NCBI GenBank assembly: GCA_900142905.1
Contig: FSRV01000001.1
Span: 3,534,001-3,598,000, forward strand
Reading direction: 5' to 3'
Length of the DNA stretch: 64,000 nucleotides
DNA from: Burkholderia sp. GAS332
Lineage (GTDB): Bacteria; Pseudomonadota; Gammaproteobacteria; Burkholderiales; Burkholderiaceae
Position numbers and translations under genes: made by a program
Shown: positions 24,340 through 32,883 of the stretch, piece after piece
How positions within the stretch are numbered: position 1 is the stretch's first letter
How the letters are laid out: every line of letters starts with the position of its first letter
The notes under the pieces: model-generated
Database searches by the model: none
Seen by the model: the letters and a program-made list of their open reading frames with translations, nothing else
Told to the model about the DNA's origin: nothing

Positions 24340-24492
24340 TGCTGTCCCATGGTCGCCTGCTGATGTCCCGCCGTCGCTTCATTGCTGTCTCGTTCCCGCC
24401 TCGCTGACGTCCCGTTGTCGCTTTGTTGCTGTCTCGCTCCCGCCTCGCTGATGTTCCGCTGTCGCCTCACCGATGTCGCGCTGTTCTCTCGT
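24340..24492. repeat. Degenerate 44-bp (2 x 22-bp) tandem repeat
   Basis: From 24361 the unit TGATGTCCCGCCGTCGCTTC (44 bp in all) repeats at 24405 and, more diverged, at 24449. Each 44-mer is two related 22-mers built on TGxTGTCxCG. A partial unit precedes at ~24340. It fills the gap between the dehydrogenase and the first porin. There are no unique spacers, so it is not a CRISPR array. Confidence 0.7.
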
Positions 24493-24520
24493 TGTTCCCA
24501 ACTGCACAAGAGGTTCCGCC

Positions 24521-25546
24521 ATGAACGTTCGATCGTTGGGCGCGCTCGCGCTCAGTTGCGCCGCCGCATGGGGACTCGCGTCCCACACGGTTAAAGCGCA
24601 AACGTCTGTCACGCTGTATGGGCTCATCGGGCTCGATATCGCCAGCACCAAACGCAGCAACGGGCCGCCCGCCGCCATTGCCGAACAGAGTCCGGGATTG
24701 ACGGCGCCTTACTGGGGCATCCGGGTCAACGAGGAGCTCGGCGCCGGCTATCGCGCGATCGCCGTGCTCGAGAGCTTCTTTCAGCCGACCAACGGCGGCG
24801 TCGGCCGCACCTCCGCCGATCCGTTCTGGGGCCGCAATGCGTATGTCGGCATCGCCGGGCCGTTCGGACGCGTGACGCTCGGACGGCATACCGACCTGCT
24901 CTACCTCGCCGAGCAGGCCGTCAATCCGTTTCAGGCGTCGATCCTGTTTTCGCCCATCGTGATGCAGACCTTCACCGCGCCGTATGGCGGCGCCATTGCG
25001 GGCGATACCGTGTGGAACAACGGCATCCAGTACACCAGCCCCGATCTACACGGACTGACCACCACCGCGGTGTATGCGCCGGGCGGTTTCGCGGGCGCGG
25101 ACGGCACGTACAACGCTGCGTTATCGACGCTCTATGCAGGGGGTTCGCTCACCGCTGTCGCGACCGTACAACGCACACGCGTGGTCGCCGGTGTGGCGTC
25201 GCCGACACAGAACGCGTACATCGTCGGCGCGGCCTATGATTTTTCGCTCTTCAAGCTGTACGGCGCGGTGCAAGGCCTGCGTACCGATTCGACCAACGTC
25301 GGCGCGCACACCTACGAAGCCGGCCTCTCGGTGCCGCTGACCTCCCAGCTCACCGCGCTAGCGGAATGGGCGTACACGCGCTGCAGCGCGCCGAAAAACA
25401 CGGTCACCGCCCGCAATACAGGCTCCGCGGGCCTCGACTATTTCCTGTCGAAACGCACCGATCTGTACCTCGTCACCGTCTACGACAGGCTCTCCGGCTC
25501 TGGCACAGCAATGACCTATGCGGCCGGAATCCGGCATCTGTTTTGA
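24521..25546 (+). CDS. Outer-membrane porin (OmpC/Gram-negative porin family)
   Basis: A 341-aa trimeric-porin-type protein. The signal peptide is MNVRSLGALALSCAAAWGLASHTVKAQ. The mature chain opens TSVTLYGLIGLDIASTKRSN and closes YAAGIRHLF with the terminal Phe needed for barrel assembly. Segments such as VTLGRHTDLLYLAEQAV and LDYFLSKRTDLYLVTVYDRLS are typical of Burkholderia porins. I chose the ATG at 24521 (AAGAGG upstream); the longer reading runs into the tandem repeat. It should supply passive outer-membrane uptake for the catabolic island. It lacks a GTATAC site of its own, unlike the next porin. Confidence 0.88.
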   Translation: MNVRSLGALALSCAAAWGLASHTVKAQTSVTLYGLIGLDIASTKRSNGPPAAIAEQSPGLTAPYWGIRVNEELGAGYRAIAVLESFFQPTNGGVGRTSADPFWGRNAYVGIAGPFGRVTLGRHTDLLYLAEQAVNPFQASILFSPIVMQTFTAPYGGAIAGDTVWNNGIQYTSPDLHGLTTTAVYAPGGFAGADGTYNAALSTLYAGGSLTAVATVQRTRVVAGVASPTQNAYIVGAAYDFSLFKLYGAVQGLRTDSTNVGAHTYEAGLSVPLTSQLTALAEWAYTRCSAPKNTVTARNTGSAGLDYFLSKRTDLYLVTVYDRLSGSGTAMTYAAGIRHLF

Positions 25547-25634
25547 CGCGCTATGCCATCCGGGTCAACCCGCTATAACTAAATCGCTGTTTTGTATAAA
25601 AAAATAAATCTCGAAATCCAAATTTTGCCGTGGG

Positions 25635-25662
25635 TATAATTTTTACCAGTTTGTGTATACAC
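25635..25662 (+). promoter_or_regulatory. Promoter -10 box overlapped by a GTGTATACAC palindrome
   Basis: A perfect TATAAT lies at 25635-25640, and 12 bases further a 10-bp palindrome GTGTATACAC at 25653-25662, just past the expected start of transcription of the downstream porin. A repressor bound there would block initiation. The -35 region is not clear. Confidence 0.55.
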
Positions 25663-25748
25663 GACAAAAAGGACGTAACCGCGGCTGTCGCGCGCGACGA
25701 CAGCACTCTCTACCACACGAAAAGAACAACGATTTGTTTGGAGATTGA

Positions 25749-26789
25749 ATGAAAAAGAAGGCACTCGTGTCAGGCGCCGTCATGCTCGCATGCGCCGGGG
25801 CACACGCTCAGTCGAGCGTCTGGCTGTCGGGTTATGTCGACCTGAACATCGAACATCTGATTTCTTCGGGCTCCGGCGGAAACATGACGCGCATGTCGAG
25901 CGGCGGCCTGAACAACTCGCGCTTCAACTTGAGCGGCGTTGAAGATCTGGGCGGCGGCAACAAGGCCGTGTTCACGGTCGAGCCGATGTTCTCCGCCAAT
26001 ACCGGCGTGCAGTCGACGCAGTTCCGCCAATCGTTCGTGGGGCTGAAGGGCAACTGGGGTGAAGTGACGATGGGCCGGCAATTCACGCCCTCGTACTGGA
26101 TTGCGGGCTACGCCGATCCGACGTGGGCCGCCGACTTCAGTATGGTCAACAACATGGAGTTTTTCTACGCGTCGTATCGCGTGGACAACGCGATCCAGTA
26201 CAAGACCCCGACCTTCTACGGCTTCACGGGCCGGATCATGGCGACGACCGGCGTAGGCGACAGCACCCGCGCGGGGCGTTTCCTGAGCACCAGTATCGAC
26301 TACCGGCACGGGCCGATTTTCCTCGGCGCGGTGAGCGAGTTGCAGTACACGCGCGATATCTTCAACGCGTCGCAAATCCATTCGTCGCGTGACAACTATT
26401 TCGCTGCCGTCTACAAGTTCGGCGGTTTCGAGCCCACGCTGATCTATCACACCTACAACGGCTACTACGCGTATCCGCCGTACGTCGCGTTCAATTCGCA
26501 GGGGTGGGATGCGCAGATCGGCGCACGCTGGAATATCGACGGCCGCAATCGCCTTTACGTCAGCGTGGTGCATCGTCACGACGACAACAACACGAGCATT
26601 TCCAGCGCGACCGGCGGCGTGATTGGCTACATCTACGGTTTGTCGAAACGGACCGACCTGTATGCCACTTTCGCGCACGTGAAGAGCCAGCACGATGTGC
26701 CGGTCGCCTACCCTGTGACGTTCCAGGAATATCCGAACGGCGGACAGAATCCGAGCGGCTTCCAGTTCGGGATTCGTCACGCGTTCTAA
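25749..26789 (+). CDS. Outer-membrane porin (Gram-negative porin family)
   Basis: A 346-aa porin. The signal peptide is MKKKALVSGAVMLACAGAHAQ; the mature protein starts SSVWLSGYVDLNIEHLISSG and ends FGIRHAF. The loop/strand pattern includes NNSRFNLSGVEDLGGGNKAVF and FVGLKGNWGEVTMGRQFTPSYW, both family hallmarks. It follows a promoter with a TATAAT box and a GTATAC operator, then by 19 bp precedes the beta-propeller gene, so porin, propeller and probably cytochrome c form one operon. It may be the dedicated entry pore for the substrate oxidised by the propeller protein. That pairing is inferred from the order alone. Confidence 0.88.
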   Translation: MKKKALVSGAVMLACAGAHAQSSVWLSGYVDLNIEHLISSGSGGNMTRMSSGGLNNSRFNLSGVEDLGGGNKAVFTVEPMFSANTGVQSTQFRQSFVGLKGNWGEVTMGRQFTPSYWIAGYADPTWAADFSMVNNMEFFYASYRVDNAIQYKTPTFYGFTGRIMATTGVGDSTRAGRFLSTSIDYRHGPIFLGAVSELQYTRDIFNASQIHSSRDNYFAAVYKFGGFEPTLIYHTYNGYYAYPPYVAFNSQGWDAQIGARWNIDGRNRLYVSVVHRHDDNNTSISSATGGVIGYIYGLSKRTDLYATFAHVKSQHDVPVAYPVTFQEYPNGGQNPSGFQFGIRHAF

Positions 26790-26808
26790 TATAAAAAGGA
26801 GGAAGCCC

Positions 26809-28617
26809 ATGCTTCGCAAACGCAATCTGAAATCAACTCTCGCAACCGGCGTCCTGCTGACCTTCGTGTCCGCAGCGGCTTGTGCAGCCACGGAGGCTAC
26901 GCCGACTGCAGCCGCGCCGGACAGTGCGGCATCGGCCGGTGCCGCATCCGCAGTTCAAGTGACGCCTGGCACGCCGACTGTCAAGGACCCCTACCTCGCG
27001 CAATGGCTACGCCTCACGCCCGACCGCCGGCCGGGCCCGCTCAAGCCGGGTGTCGACTACGGCATGGACCCGGCCACCGGCCAGTTCGTGTGGCCGAAGG
27101 CCACCCCGGAAGTGCACCAGGGCCAGCGCTTCCCGGGAGAAATGACCACATGGGACAAGAAGAGCTATACCAAGGACGTGACTGTTCTGGCCTTCTATCC
27201 TCTTGTCGATTCGCCCTTCCACGCCTGGAACAACATTGCCGACTTCGACGGACACCGTTACCTCTATATCCACGACCGCGACTATTTGCGGATCATGGAC
27301 GTCACCGATCCCGCCAACGGCAAGATCGTGTTTTCGAGCGGCGGCACTTGGGGACCGAAGGGACCGACCGAGAAGTTCGACCCGAACAATGTGCATGGCT
27401 ATCTTGGCGGCGCCACCATTGTGTGGAGCAAGAAGCTCGGCAAGCCGGTCCTCGTCGCCTCGTTCGAAATCGGCCGCTATGGCTTGATGACCGACAAGAG
27501 CGAGCAGCCTGACAAGGTCGAAGCGCAACGTCATTACAACTCGCTCAAGGGCTTCAAGGTTTTCCAAATGGACGGCCCGCTGCCAAGCCAATGGAAGCTG
27601 ATCGCCACGCGTACGACCGACTACAAGCATCCCGATGCACCGGTGGGTCAACAGCAGGGTTCCGGGTCACTCGATGCGCCGGAGTACTACGGCGGCAAGT
27701 ACATGATCCTCTCGGCGGCGCCGGACGACAGCTACGGGTTGACCGAGTATCCGAACTATCTGTATTCGCCGGGTTATCAGGTCTGGGACATGTCGGATCC
27801 TGCTGATCCTAAGTTCGTCTCGCAGATCTCCGTGCCGGGGCAGAAACTCGGTAATGAATCTGACGAACAGGCTTATCTGACGAACCCGCGTGCTGGTAAC
27901 CGGACCTCGTGGATGGGCTCGCGCATTCCAATCTTCTTGCCGAAGCCTTTGGAACAAGGCGGCAAGATTGGCTTCGGCGCGATGGGCGGCCTGGGTCTTT
28001 ATTCGTTCGACCTGTCCAACCCGGCGAAGCCGAAAGTGCTGGGCAATGTGAATACTGCGCCGAGCTTTGCCGGCACCGAGTACGACAACGCTGACGTCAG
28101 CCAGTATGAGCGCACGGGGTTCGTACTGACGAGCGGGTATCCGATGAACCGCGATTGCTACGAGCCGTACAAGGACATCTTTGTCGTCGACGCGCGCGAT
28201 CCGTCGCATCTGAAGGTCGCGGGCAAGCTGCCGCAGCCGACACCGCCTGAAGGCGCGCCGTTCACGAGTTTCTGCCAGCGTGGCGGCAACTTTGGTCCGA
28301 AGCGTTCGAACGCGATTGGGCAGCCGGGGGGCTCGCGTCAGGGCGTGATTCCGTATTCGTTCTATAACGCTGGCGTGCAGATTTTCGATGTGCGCAATCC
28401 GGAGAAGCCGACGATTGCCGGGTATTTCGTGCCGGCGCTGGCGGATGAGAGCGAGTTGCCGAGTTATACCCTTGGCAAGGGTGTGCTGGCGATTTACACC
28501 GAGTATGACCGCAACATCATTTGGGCCTTTACGGAGAATGGTGCTTATGCGTTGTCGACGCCGCTGTTGGGCAAGCCGGTGATTGGCGCTCCGGCCAAGC
28601 CGTGGCCGCCGCGGTAA
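26809..28617 (+). CDS. Exported LVIVD-repeat beta-propeller protein
   Basis: A 602-aa protein with a signal peptide (ATGVLLTFVSAAACAATE) and an Ala/Pro linker, then a beta-propeller. LVIVD-type blades recur: YLRIMDVTDPANGKIV, YQVWDMSDPADPKFV, LYSFDLSNPAKPKVL, IFVVDARDPSHLKVA and VQIFDVRNPEKPTIAGYF. Several His, Asp and Cys residues are well placed (FHAWNNIADFDGHRYLYIHDRDY, NRDCYEPYKD, SFCQRGGNFG). The cytochrome c gene downstream suggests it may be a periplasmic oxidase or dehydrogenase whose electrons pass to that cytochrome. The exact reaction is unknown. GGAGG precedes the ATG at 26809. Confidence 0.78.
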   Translation: MLRKRNLKSTLATGVLLTFVSAAACAATEATPTAAAPDSAASAGAASAVQVTPGTPTVKDPYLAQWLRLTPDRRPGPLKPGVDYGMDPATGQFVWPKATPEVHQGQRFPGEMTTWDKKSYTKDVTVLAFYPLVDSPFHAWNNIADFDGHRYLYIHDRDYLRIMDVTDPANGKIVFSSGGTWGPKGPTEKFDPNNVHGYLGGATIVWSKKLGKPVLVASFEIGRYGLMTDKSEQPDKVEAQRHYNSLKGFKVFQMDGPLPSQWKLIATRTTDYKHPDAPVGQQQGSGSLDAPEYYGGKYMILSAAPDDSYGLTEYPNYLYSPGYQVWDMSDPADPKFVSQISVPGQKLGNESDEQAYLTNPRAGNRTSWMGSRIPIFLPKPLEQGGKIGFGAMGGLGLYSFDLSNPAKPKVLGNVNTAPSFAGTEYDNADVSQYERTGFVLTSGYPMNRDCYEPYKDIFVVDARDPSHLKVAGKLPQPTPPEGAPFTSFCQRGGNFGPKRSNAIGQPGGSRQGVIPYSFYNAGVQIFDVRNPEKPTIAGYFVPALADESELPSYTLGKGVLAIYTEYDRNIIWAFTENGAYALSTPLLGKPVIGAPAKPWPPR

Positions 28618-28665
28618 CTTGTTTGGGTTTCTTCACTTCTCCATGTTGGTTTGTTGAGCGCTTTG

Positions 28666-28705
28666 CCCTGCCGGCGGTTTTCGTCGGTGGGGTTTTTTGT
28701 TTTTT
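28666..28705 (+). terminator. Hairpin plus T-tract after the beta-propeller gene
   Basis: CCCTGCCGGCG pairs imperfectly with CGTCGGTGGGG (G-U pairs allowed) and is followed by a long run of T (28693-28705). It would act as a partial terminator between the propeller gene and the cytochrome gene, which starts only 15 bp further on. Confidence 0.5.
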
Positions 28706-28719
28706 ACTGAGGTGAAATT

Positions 28720-29064
28720 GTGAGAGCGATGTTTCGGGTTGGGTTTGTTGTGGCTGTCGCTGGGTTGGTTTGTGGGGGTTCTTTTGCTGCGGCGCCGGAG
28801 GGTGGGGCTGTTACTACTGGTGGGATTTCTGCTAGCGAGCAAACTTGTCGCGCTTGTCATGCATTGGATACGACCAAGGTCGGGCCGCCGTTTAGGGCTA
28901 TCGCCGAGCGGTATCGGGGGGATTCGGACGCGGTTGCGAAGCTTAAGAAGAGTATGTTGGAAGGGAGTTCAGGGAAGTGGAATACCGGGGCTCAGATGCC
29001 GCCCAATGCGATTTCGGCCGCTGACGCGGAGCGGTTTGCGCATTGGATTTTGGGGATTAAATGA
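28720..29064 (+). CDS. Small periplasmic cytochrome c (class I)
   Basis: A 114-aa protein with a signal peptide (VGFVVAVAGLVCGGSFAAAP) and one haem site, EQTCRACHALDTTKVGPPF. The distal Met ligand is likely in GAQMPPNAIS, and the C terminus AERFAHWILGIK is usual for c551/c552-type electron carriers. GAGGTG sits seven bases before the GTG at 28720; an ATG at 28729 is too far from it. Codon use here is T/G-rich compared with the neighbours, like the repeat DNA that follows. It probably accepts electrons from the LVIVD-propeller protein. It is the last gene before element B, 66 bp away. Confidence 0.88.
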   Translation: MRAMFRVGFVVAVAGLVCGGSFAAAPEGGAVTTGGISASEQTCRACHALDTTKVGPPFRAIAERYRGDSDAVAKLKKSMLEGSSGKWNTGAQMPPNAISAADAERFAHWILGIK

Positions 29065-29130
29065 GAGGTTGGTTTTTTGCCTTTGGCGGCGGCATTGTTT
29101 ATTGCCTAGGGTAGTGGACTTTTCTTGACT

Positions 29131-29974
29131 TCTTTGCCCGCGCGGCGCTTTGGTTGTGCTTTTATGGCGTTGGCCTTTCCTTGATTTCTTAGTGGTTTGT
29201 TAGCGTTGCCCCTGTGCGGGGCGGCACTTACTTTCTTTGCCGCCGCAAAGAAAGATAAGCAAAGAAAGCGGCTAGCCCCCCCTGCTAAGCGGGTCCCCCG
29301 CACAGTAGCGGTAGTGGTGCATCTGGAATCCGTGCCCTCGCACATTCGGCGTCAGTGACAAAGCGCTCATCAGCTCCCACTCCGCACTGCGTGCGTCGCG
29401 GATGGGTCTGCATGGGAAACCAGGGGCTTCGGTTGGGCGTGGTGGGGGCCATCGGCTTCGCCTCGGCGTGGTACCCAAGCAATTAGAGGCGAGGTCCGCA
29501 AACGGCCGCGGTGCCGATCAAAATGCGAGAGCAAAACCGCAGCGGGCGATTTCAAGAAGTACCGTTCGGCGCGCGCGGCATCGGTTTAAGAAATACGCTT
29601 CGGCCCGCGCACCGCGCGCCGGAAGTCTGACGCCGAGTAGACGTCAAAACCCCAACACTCCGGAGCGAATCCGTCAGTCATCCTGATGTTCCGTTCCGGC
29701 GAGCACGTAGTGCGAGGCGGGAGGTATGACTGCCTTGTCACCAGGGCTGAATGTGCGAGGGCACAGATTCCAGATGCACCACTACCGCGACTGTGCGGGG
29801 GACCCGCTTAGCAGGGGCTTCGAGCTGCTTTCTTTTGCCTACTTTTCTTTGCAGCAGGCAAAGAAAAGTAGGTGCCCCCCCGCACAGGGGGAACGCTAAA
29901 AAACCACTAAGAATGCAAGGAAAGGCCAACGCCGTAGGCACACAGACGAAGAAGCGCCGCGCAGGCAAAAAAAC
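29131..29974. mobile_element. Non-autonomous inverted-repeat element, copy B
   Basis: A block of about 844 bp with terminal inverted repeats (29131-29347 and 29751-29974) that match those of copy A. The interior is the reverse complement of copy A's interior: for example GCGAGCACGTAGTGCGAGGC here against GCCTCGCACTACGTGCTCGC there. So the two copies lie in opposite orientation, 13.9 kb apart, around the metabolic island. No transposase or credible gene lies within. The outer flank at 29075-29100 again carries TTTTTTGCCTTTGGCGG. Confidence 0.7.
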
Positions 29975-30034
29975 CAGGCAAAGCCCAACACCATAGGAAA
30001 ACCAACAACCAAACCGCGCCACCGGCAAAAACCA

Positions 30035-31435
30035 CTACACCATCTCGGCACGGGCCGCCTCGCCGGCCCTCCCCCGATACCAAACAAAATAAACAACCAG
30101 CAAAACAACAACAAACGGCACACCAATCACCAAGGTCATCCGAAACTCCCGAGTAAACCACGTAGTGACCAAAGCACTCACCATCAGCCCTGCGCCAAGC
30201 AGAGAAGTAACCGGATACCCCCACATCCTGAACGCCAGCGGCAACCCCTTATGCTTATGCCGAAAAAAGAAATGCGTAACAAAAATCATCAGCCACGTGA
30301 ACATGGCCCCAAACATGGACACAGACATCATCAACACAAACGAAGCATCCGGATAAACCACATTCAGCACAGTCGCCAACGCAATCCCAATCGTCGACAG
30401 CCAAAGCGCCGCAACCGGAACCCCTTTAGGATTTAGAGCCCCCAGCCGCCGCGGCGCATACCCCGCACGGGAAAGACTAAACATCATCCGCGTCGTGATA
30501 TAGAGCTGGCTATTCATCGCCGACAACGCCGCCACCAGAATCACAAAATTAATCACGCCCGCCGCCCCAGGCACATGCGTCGCCGCCATCACCCGCACGA
30601 ACGGGCTCTCATCCGTGCCCGCCGCATTCCACGGCACAATCGCCAGCATCAACGCCAACGTCAGCAAATAAAAGAACACCAGCCGGAACATCGTCGCGCG
30701 AAACGCCCTCGTAATCGCCTTCTGCGGATCGCGTGCCTCACCCGCCGCCACCGCAATCATCTCGATGCTCAAATAACTGAAAATCGACACGATCACCGCG
30801 ACCCACATGCCCCACACACCCTTCGGAAAAAAGCCGCCGTGTGACGTGTAATTGCCAAAGCCAATCCCCGAACTCGCCGGCGCACCGAACACCACATAAG
30901 CGCCCAGCAAGATGAAACCGACAATCGCCACAATCTTCAGCATCGAAAACACATACTCGACCGCGCCGAATACTTTCACGCTCACCGAGTTAATGCCGAT
31001 CAGCGCCGCCGAAAAACCGACGATCCAGTACCACCCTGGCACCGCGGGAAACCAATACTTCATGTACACGGCAATCGCCGTCACCTCGGTGCCGACCGCA
31101 AACACAATCGACGACCAGTACGCATAGCGCACCAGAAATCCCGCCCACGGCGCAATGTAGTGCTCGGCATAAGCGCCGAACGATCCCGACGTGGGATGCG
31201 CGACGGTCATCTCGGCAAGACACCCCATCAACAACAGCGCGATCAGCGCCCCAATCGCGTAGCTCACAAGCACGCTCGGGCCCGCAAAGCCGATGGCGAA
31301 TCCACTGCCGAGAAACAGGCCGGTCCCGATCGCACCGCCAATCGCAATCATCGATAACTGCCCCGTCGACAATCCACGGTGCAACCCCTTCTCGCGCTCG
31401 ACAATCGTGTCGAAGCCTCGCTGCTCTTGCGTCAT
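30035..31435 (-). CDS. APC-family amino acid permease
   Basis: A 466-aa transporter with about twelve helices. Helix 1 has the substrate-binding break AIGGAIGTGLFLGSGFAI, typical of the AAT subgroup (AroP, PheP, GabP, AnsP), and GCLAEMTVAHPTSGSFGAYAEHY follows. The ATG at 31435 has a strong AGGAGGAG. It comes 160 bp after kynU and is the last gene of the 3-hydroxyanthranilate/kynurenine operon, so tryptophan, kynurenine or another aromatic amino acid is the likely substrate. Sequence alone cannot tell, since this subgroup is broad. Its 3' end lies 60 bp from element B. Confidence 0.85.
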   Translation of the reverse strand: MTQEQRGFDTIVEREKGLHRGLSTGQLSMIAIGGAIGTGLFLGSGFAIGFAGPSVLVSYAIGALIALLLMGCLAEMTVAHPTSGSFGAYAEHYIAPWAGFLVRYAYWSSIVFAVGTEVTAIAVYMKYWFPAVPGWYWIVGFSAALIGINSVSVKVFGAVEYVFSMLKIVAIVGFILLGAYVVFGAPASSGIGFGNYTSHGGFFPKGVWGMWVAVIVSIFSYLSIEMIAVAAGEARDPQKAITRAFRATMFRLVFFYLLTLALMLAIVPWNAAGTDESPFVRVMAATHVPGAAGVINFVILVAALSAMNSQLYITTRMMFSLSRAGYAPRRLGALNPKGVPVAALWLSTIGIALATVLNVVYPDASFVLMMSVSMFGAMFTWLMIFVTHFFFRHKHKGLPLAFRMWGYPVTSLLGAGLMVSALVTTWFTREFRMTLVIGVPFVVVLLVVYFVWYRGRAGEAARAEMV

Positions 31436-31597
31436 CTTTGTGTCTCCTCCTGGATGCGGTTGCGTACATGGACGCAACCGCCGGTGCCGCGTTGTCGTAT
31501 TACTTGTCTTGCTCGAATCGCGGCGCTTGTCTGCTTACTGAATCGTCATTGCGTCGTCATTGAGTCACCGTGCTCGCATCACAGCTTAGGTCGCCCA

Positions 31598-32827
31598 TCA
31601 CGTCACCGATTTACGTGCTTTAAACTCGTCGGTATTCCACGCACCGGTCGAGATGATGTCCTTGAGTTGGGCGATGGTGTCCCAGATATCGACGTAGCGC
31701 ACATACAGCGGCGCAAAACCGAAGCGCAGAATGTCCGGCGCGCGGAAGTCGCCGATCACGTTGCGCGCAATCAGCGCCTGCATGATCGCGTAGCCTTCCG
31801 CATGACCCAGCGATACCTGGCTGCCGCGTTGCCCGGCGTCGCGCGGCGAAGCGAGCGTGCAACCAAGGCCCTTCAGTTCCTGATCGGTCAACTCGATGAA
31901 CAGATTGCCGAGCGCCACGCTCTTGTCACGCAGCACGTCGAGATCGACGCCGTCGAATGCTTCGAGCGCACTCTCCAGTGCAATCACGCCAAGTTGCGGC
32001 GCAGTGCCGGTCAACATGCGGTCGATGCCCGCATGCGGCGCGTAGTCGTGCGTGAACTCGAACGGCTTCGAATGGCCGTGCCAACCCGTCAGCGGTTGAC
32101 GCACCGCTTCGACATGGCGCGACGCGACGAACACAAATGCCGGTGCACCTGGGCCACCGTTCAGATACTTGTAGCCGCAACCCACCGCGAAGTCGGCGTC
32201 GCAGCGGTTCAGGTTCACCGGCATCGCACCCGCCGAATGGCACAGATCCCACACAATCAACGCGCCGGCCTCATGCGCCTGACGTGTCACCGCTTTCATG
32301 TCGTAGCGCTTACCGGTCTTGTAATTGACGTGTGTGAGCGACACGATCGCCACGGTATCGTCGATGGCCGCGACAATGTCGTCCGGATCGACGCAACGCA
32401 GCTCGCACCCCGTCATCTCAGCGACGCTCGAAGCGATATACACGTCAGTCGGAAAATTGGTTCGTTCGGCAAGAATCACGTTGCGGCCTGGGCGCATGCG
32501 CGTGGCCGCCACCAGCACCTTGAACAGATTCACCGAGGTCGAATCGGCAACGATCACTTCGTCCTGTCCCGCGCCGATCAGCCTGGCGATCTTGTTGCCG
32601 GTGCGCTGCGGCGCCGGATACCAGTCGGCGTCATTCCACGAGCGGATCAATCCGTGTGCCCATTCCTGCTTCAGGGCCCGTTCAATACGCGAGGGCACAT
32701 TCGCGGGCATCGCGCCCAGCGAGTTGCCATCGAGGTAAATCGTGTCGGCCGGCAAATCGAAGCGCGCGCGGCAGTGGGCCAAGGTGTCGGCAGCGTCGAG
32801 CGCGGCGCAGTGTTCGCGGGTAATCAT
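31598..32827 (-). CDS. kynU: Kynureninase
   Basis: A 409-aa PLP enzyme that splits kynurenine or 3-hydroxykynurenine to anthranilate or 3-hydroxyanthranilate plus alanine. Diagnostic parts are DTIYLDGNSLGAMP, NDADWYPAPQRTGNKIARLIGA, VADSTSVNLFKVL, VSLTHVNYKTGKRYDM, VWDLCHSAGAMPVNL and the PLP-lysine motif GCGYKYLNGGPGAPAF (Lys near residue 230). The C terminus has APDILRFGFAPLYVRY. Length matches bacterial KynU. It is unusual in lying downstream of a complete nba-type meta-cleavage operon and so supplies 3-hydroxyanthranilate directly to nbaC. The kynA and kynB functions are not in the window. Confidence 0.95.
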   Translation of the reverse strand: MITREHCAALDAADTLAHCRARFDLPADTIYLDGNSLGAMPANVPSRIERALKQEWAHGLIRSWNDADWYPAPQRTGNKIARLIGAGQDEVIVADSTSVNLFKVLVAATRMRPGRNVILAERTNFPTDVYIASSVAEMTGCELRCVDPDDIVAAIDDTVAIVSLTHVNYKTGKRYDMKAVTRQAHEAGALIVWDLCHSAGAMPVNLNRCDADFAVGCGYKYLNGGPGAPAFVFVASRHVEAVRQPLTGWHGHSKPFEFTHDYAPHAGIDRMLTGTAPQLGVIALESALEAFDGVDLDVLRDKSVALGNLFIELTDQELKGLGCTLASPRDAGQRGSQVSLGHAEGYAIMQALIARNVIGDFRAPDILRFGFAPLYVRYVDIWDTIAQLKDIISTGAWNTDEFKARKSVT

Positions 32828-32883
32828 CTGGCTAATTTCCTGTTTGTTCTTATTGCAATTGCAAAGCCTGTGGCGCGTGCTGC

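Noticed and set aside
17474..24492. Tandem repeats at 17474-17621 and 24340-24492 as CRISPR arrays
   Set aside because: Units are directly adjacent or self-complementary without unique spacers of regular length, and no cas genes are present.
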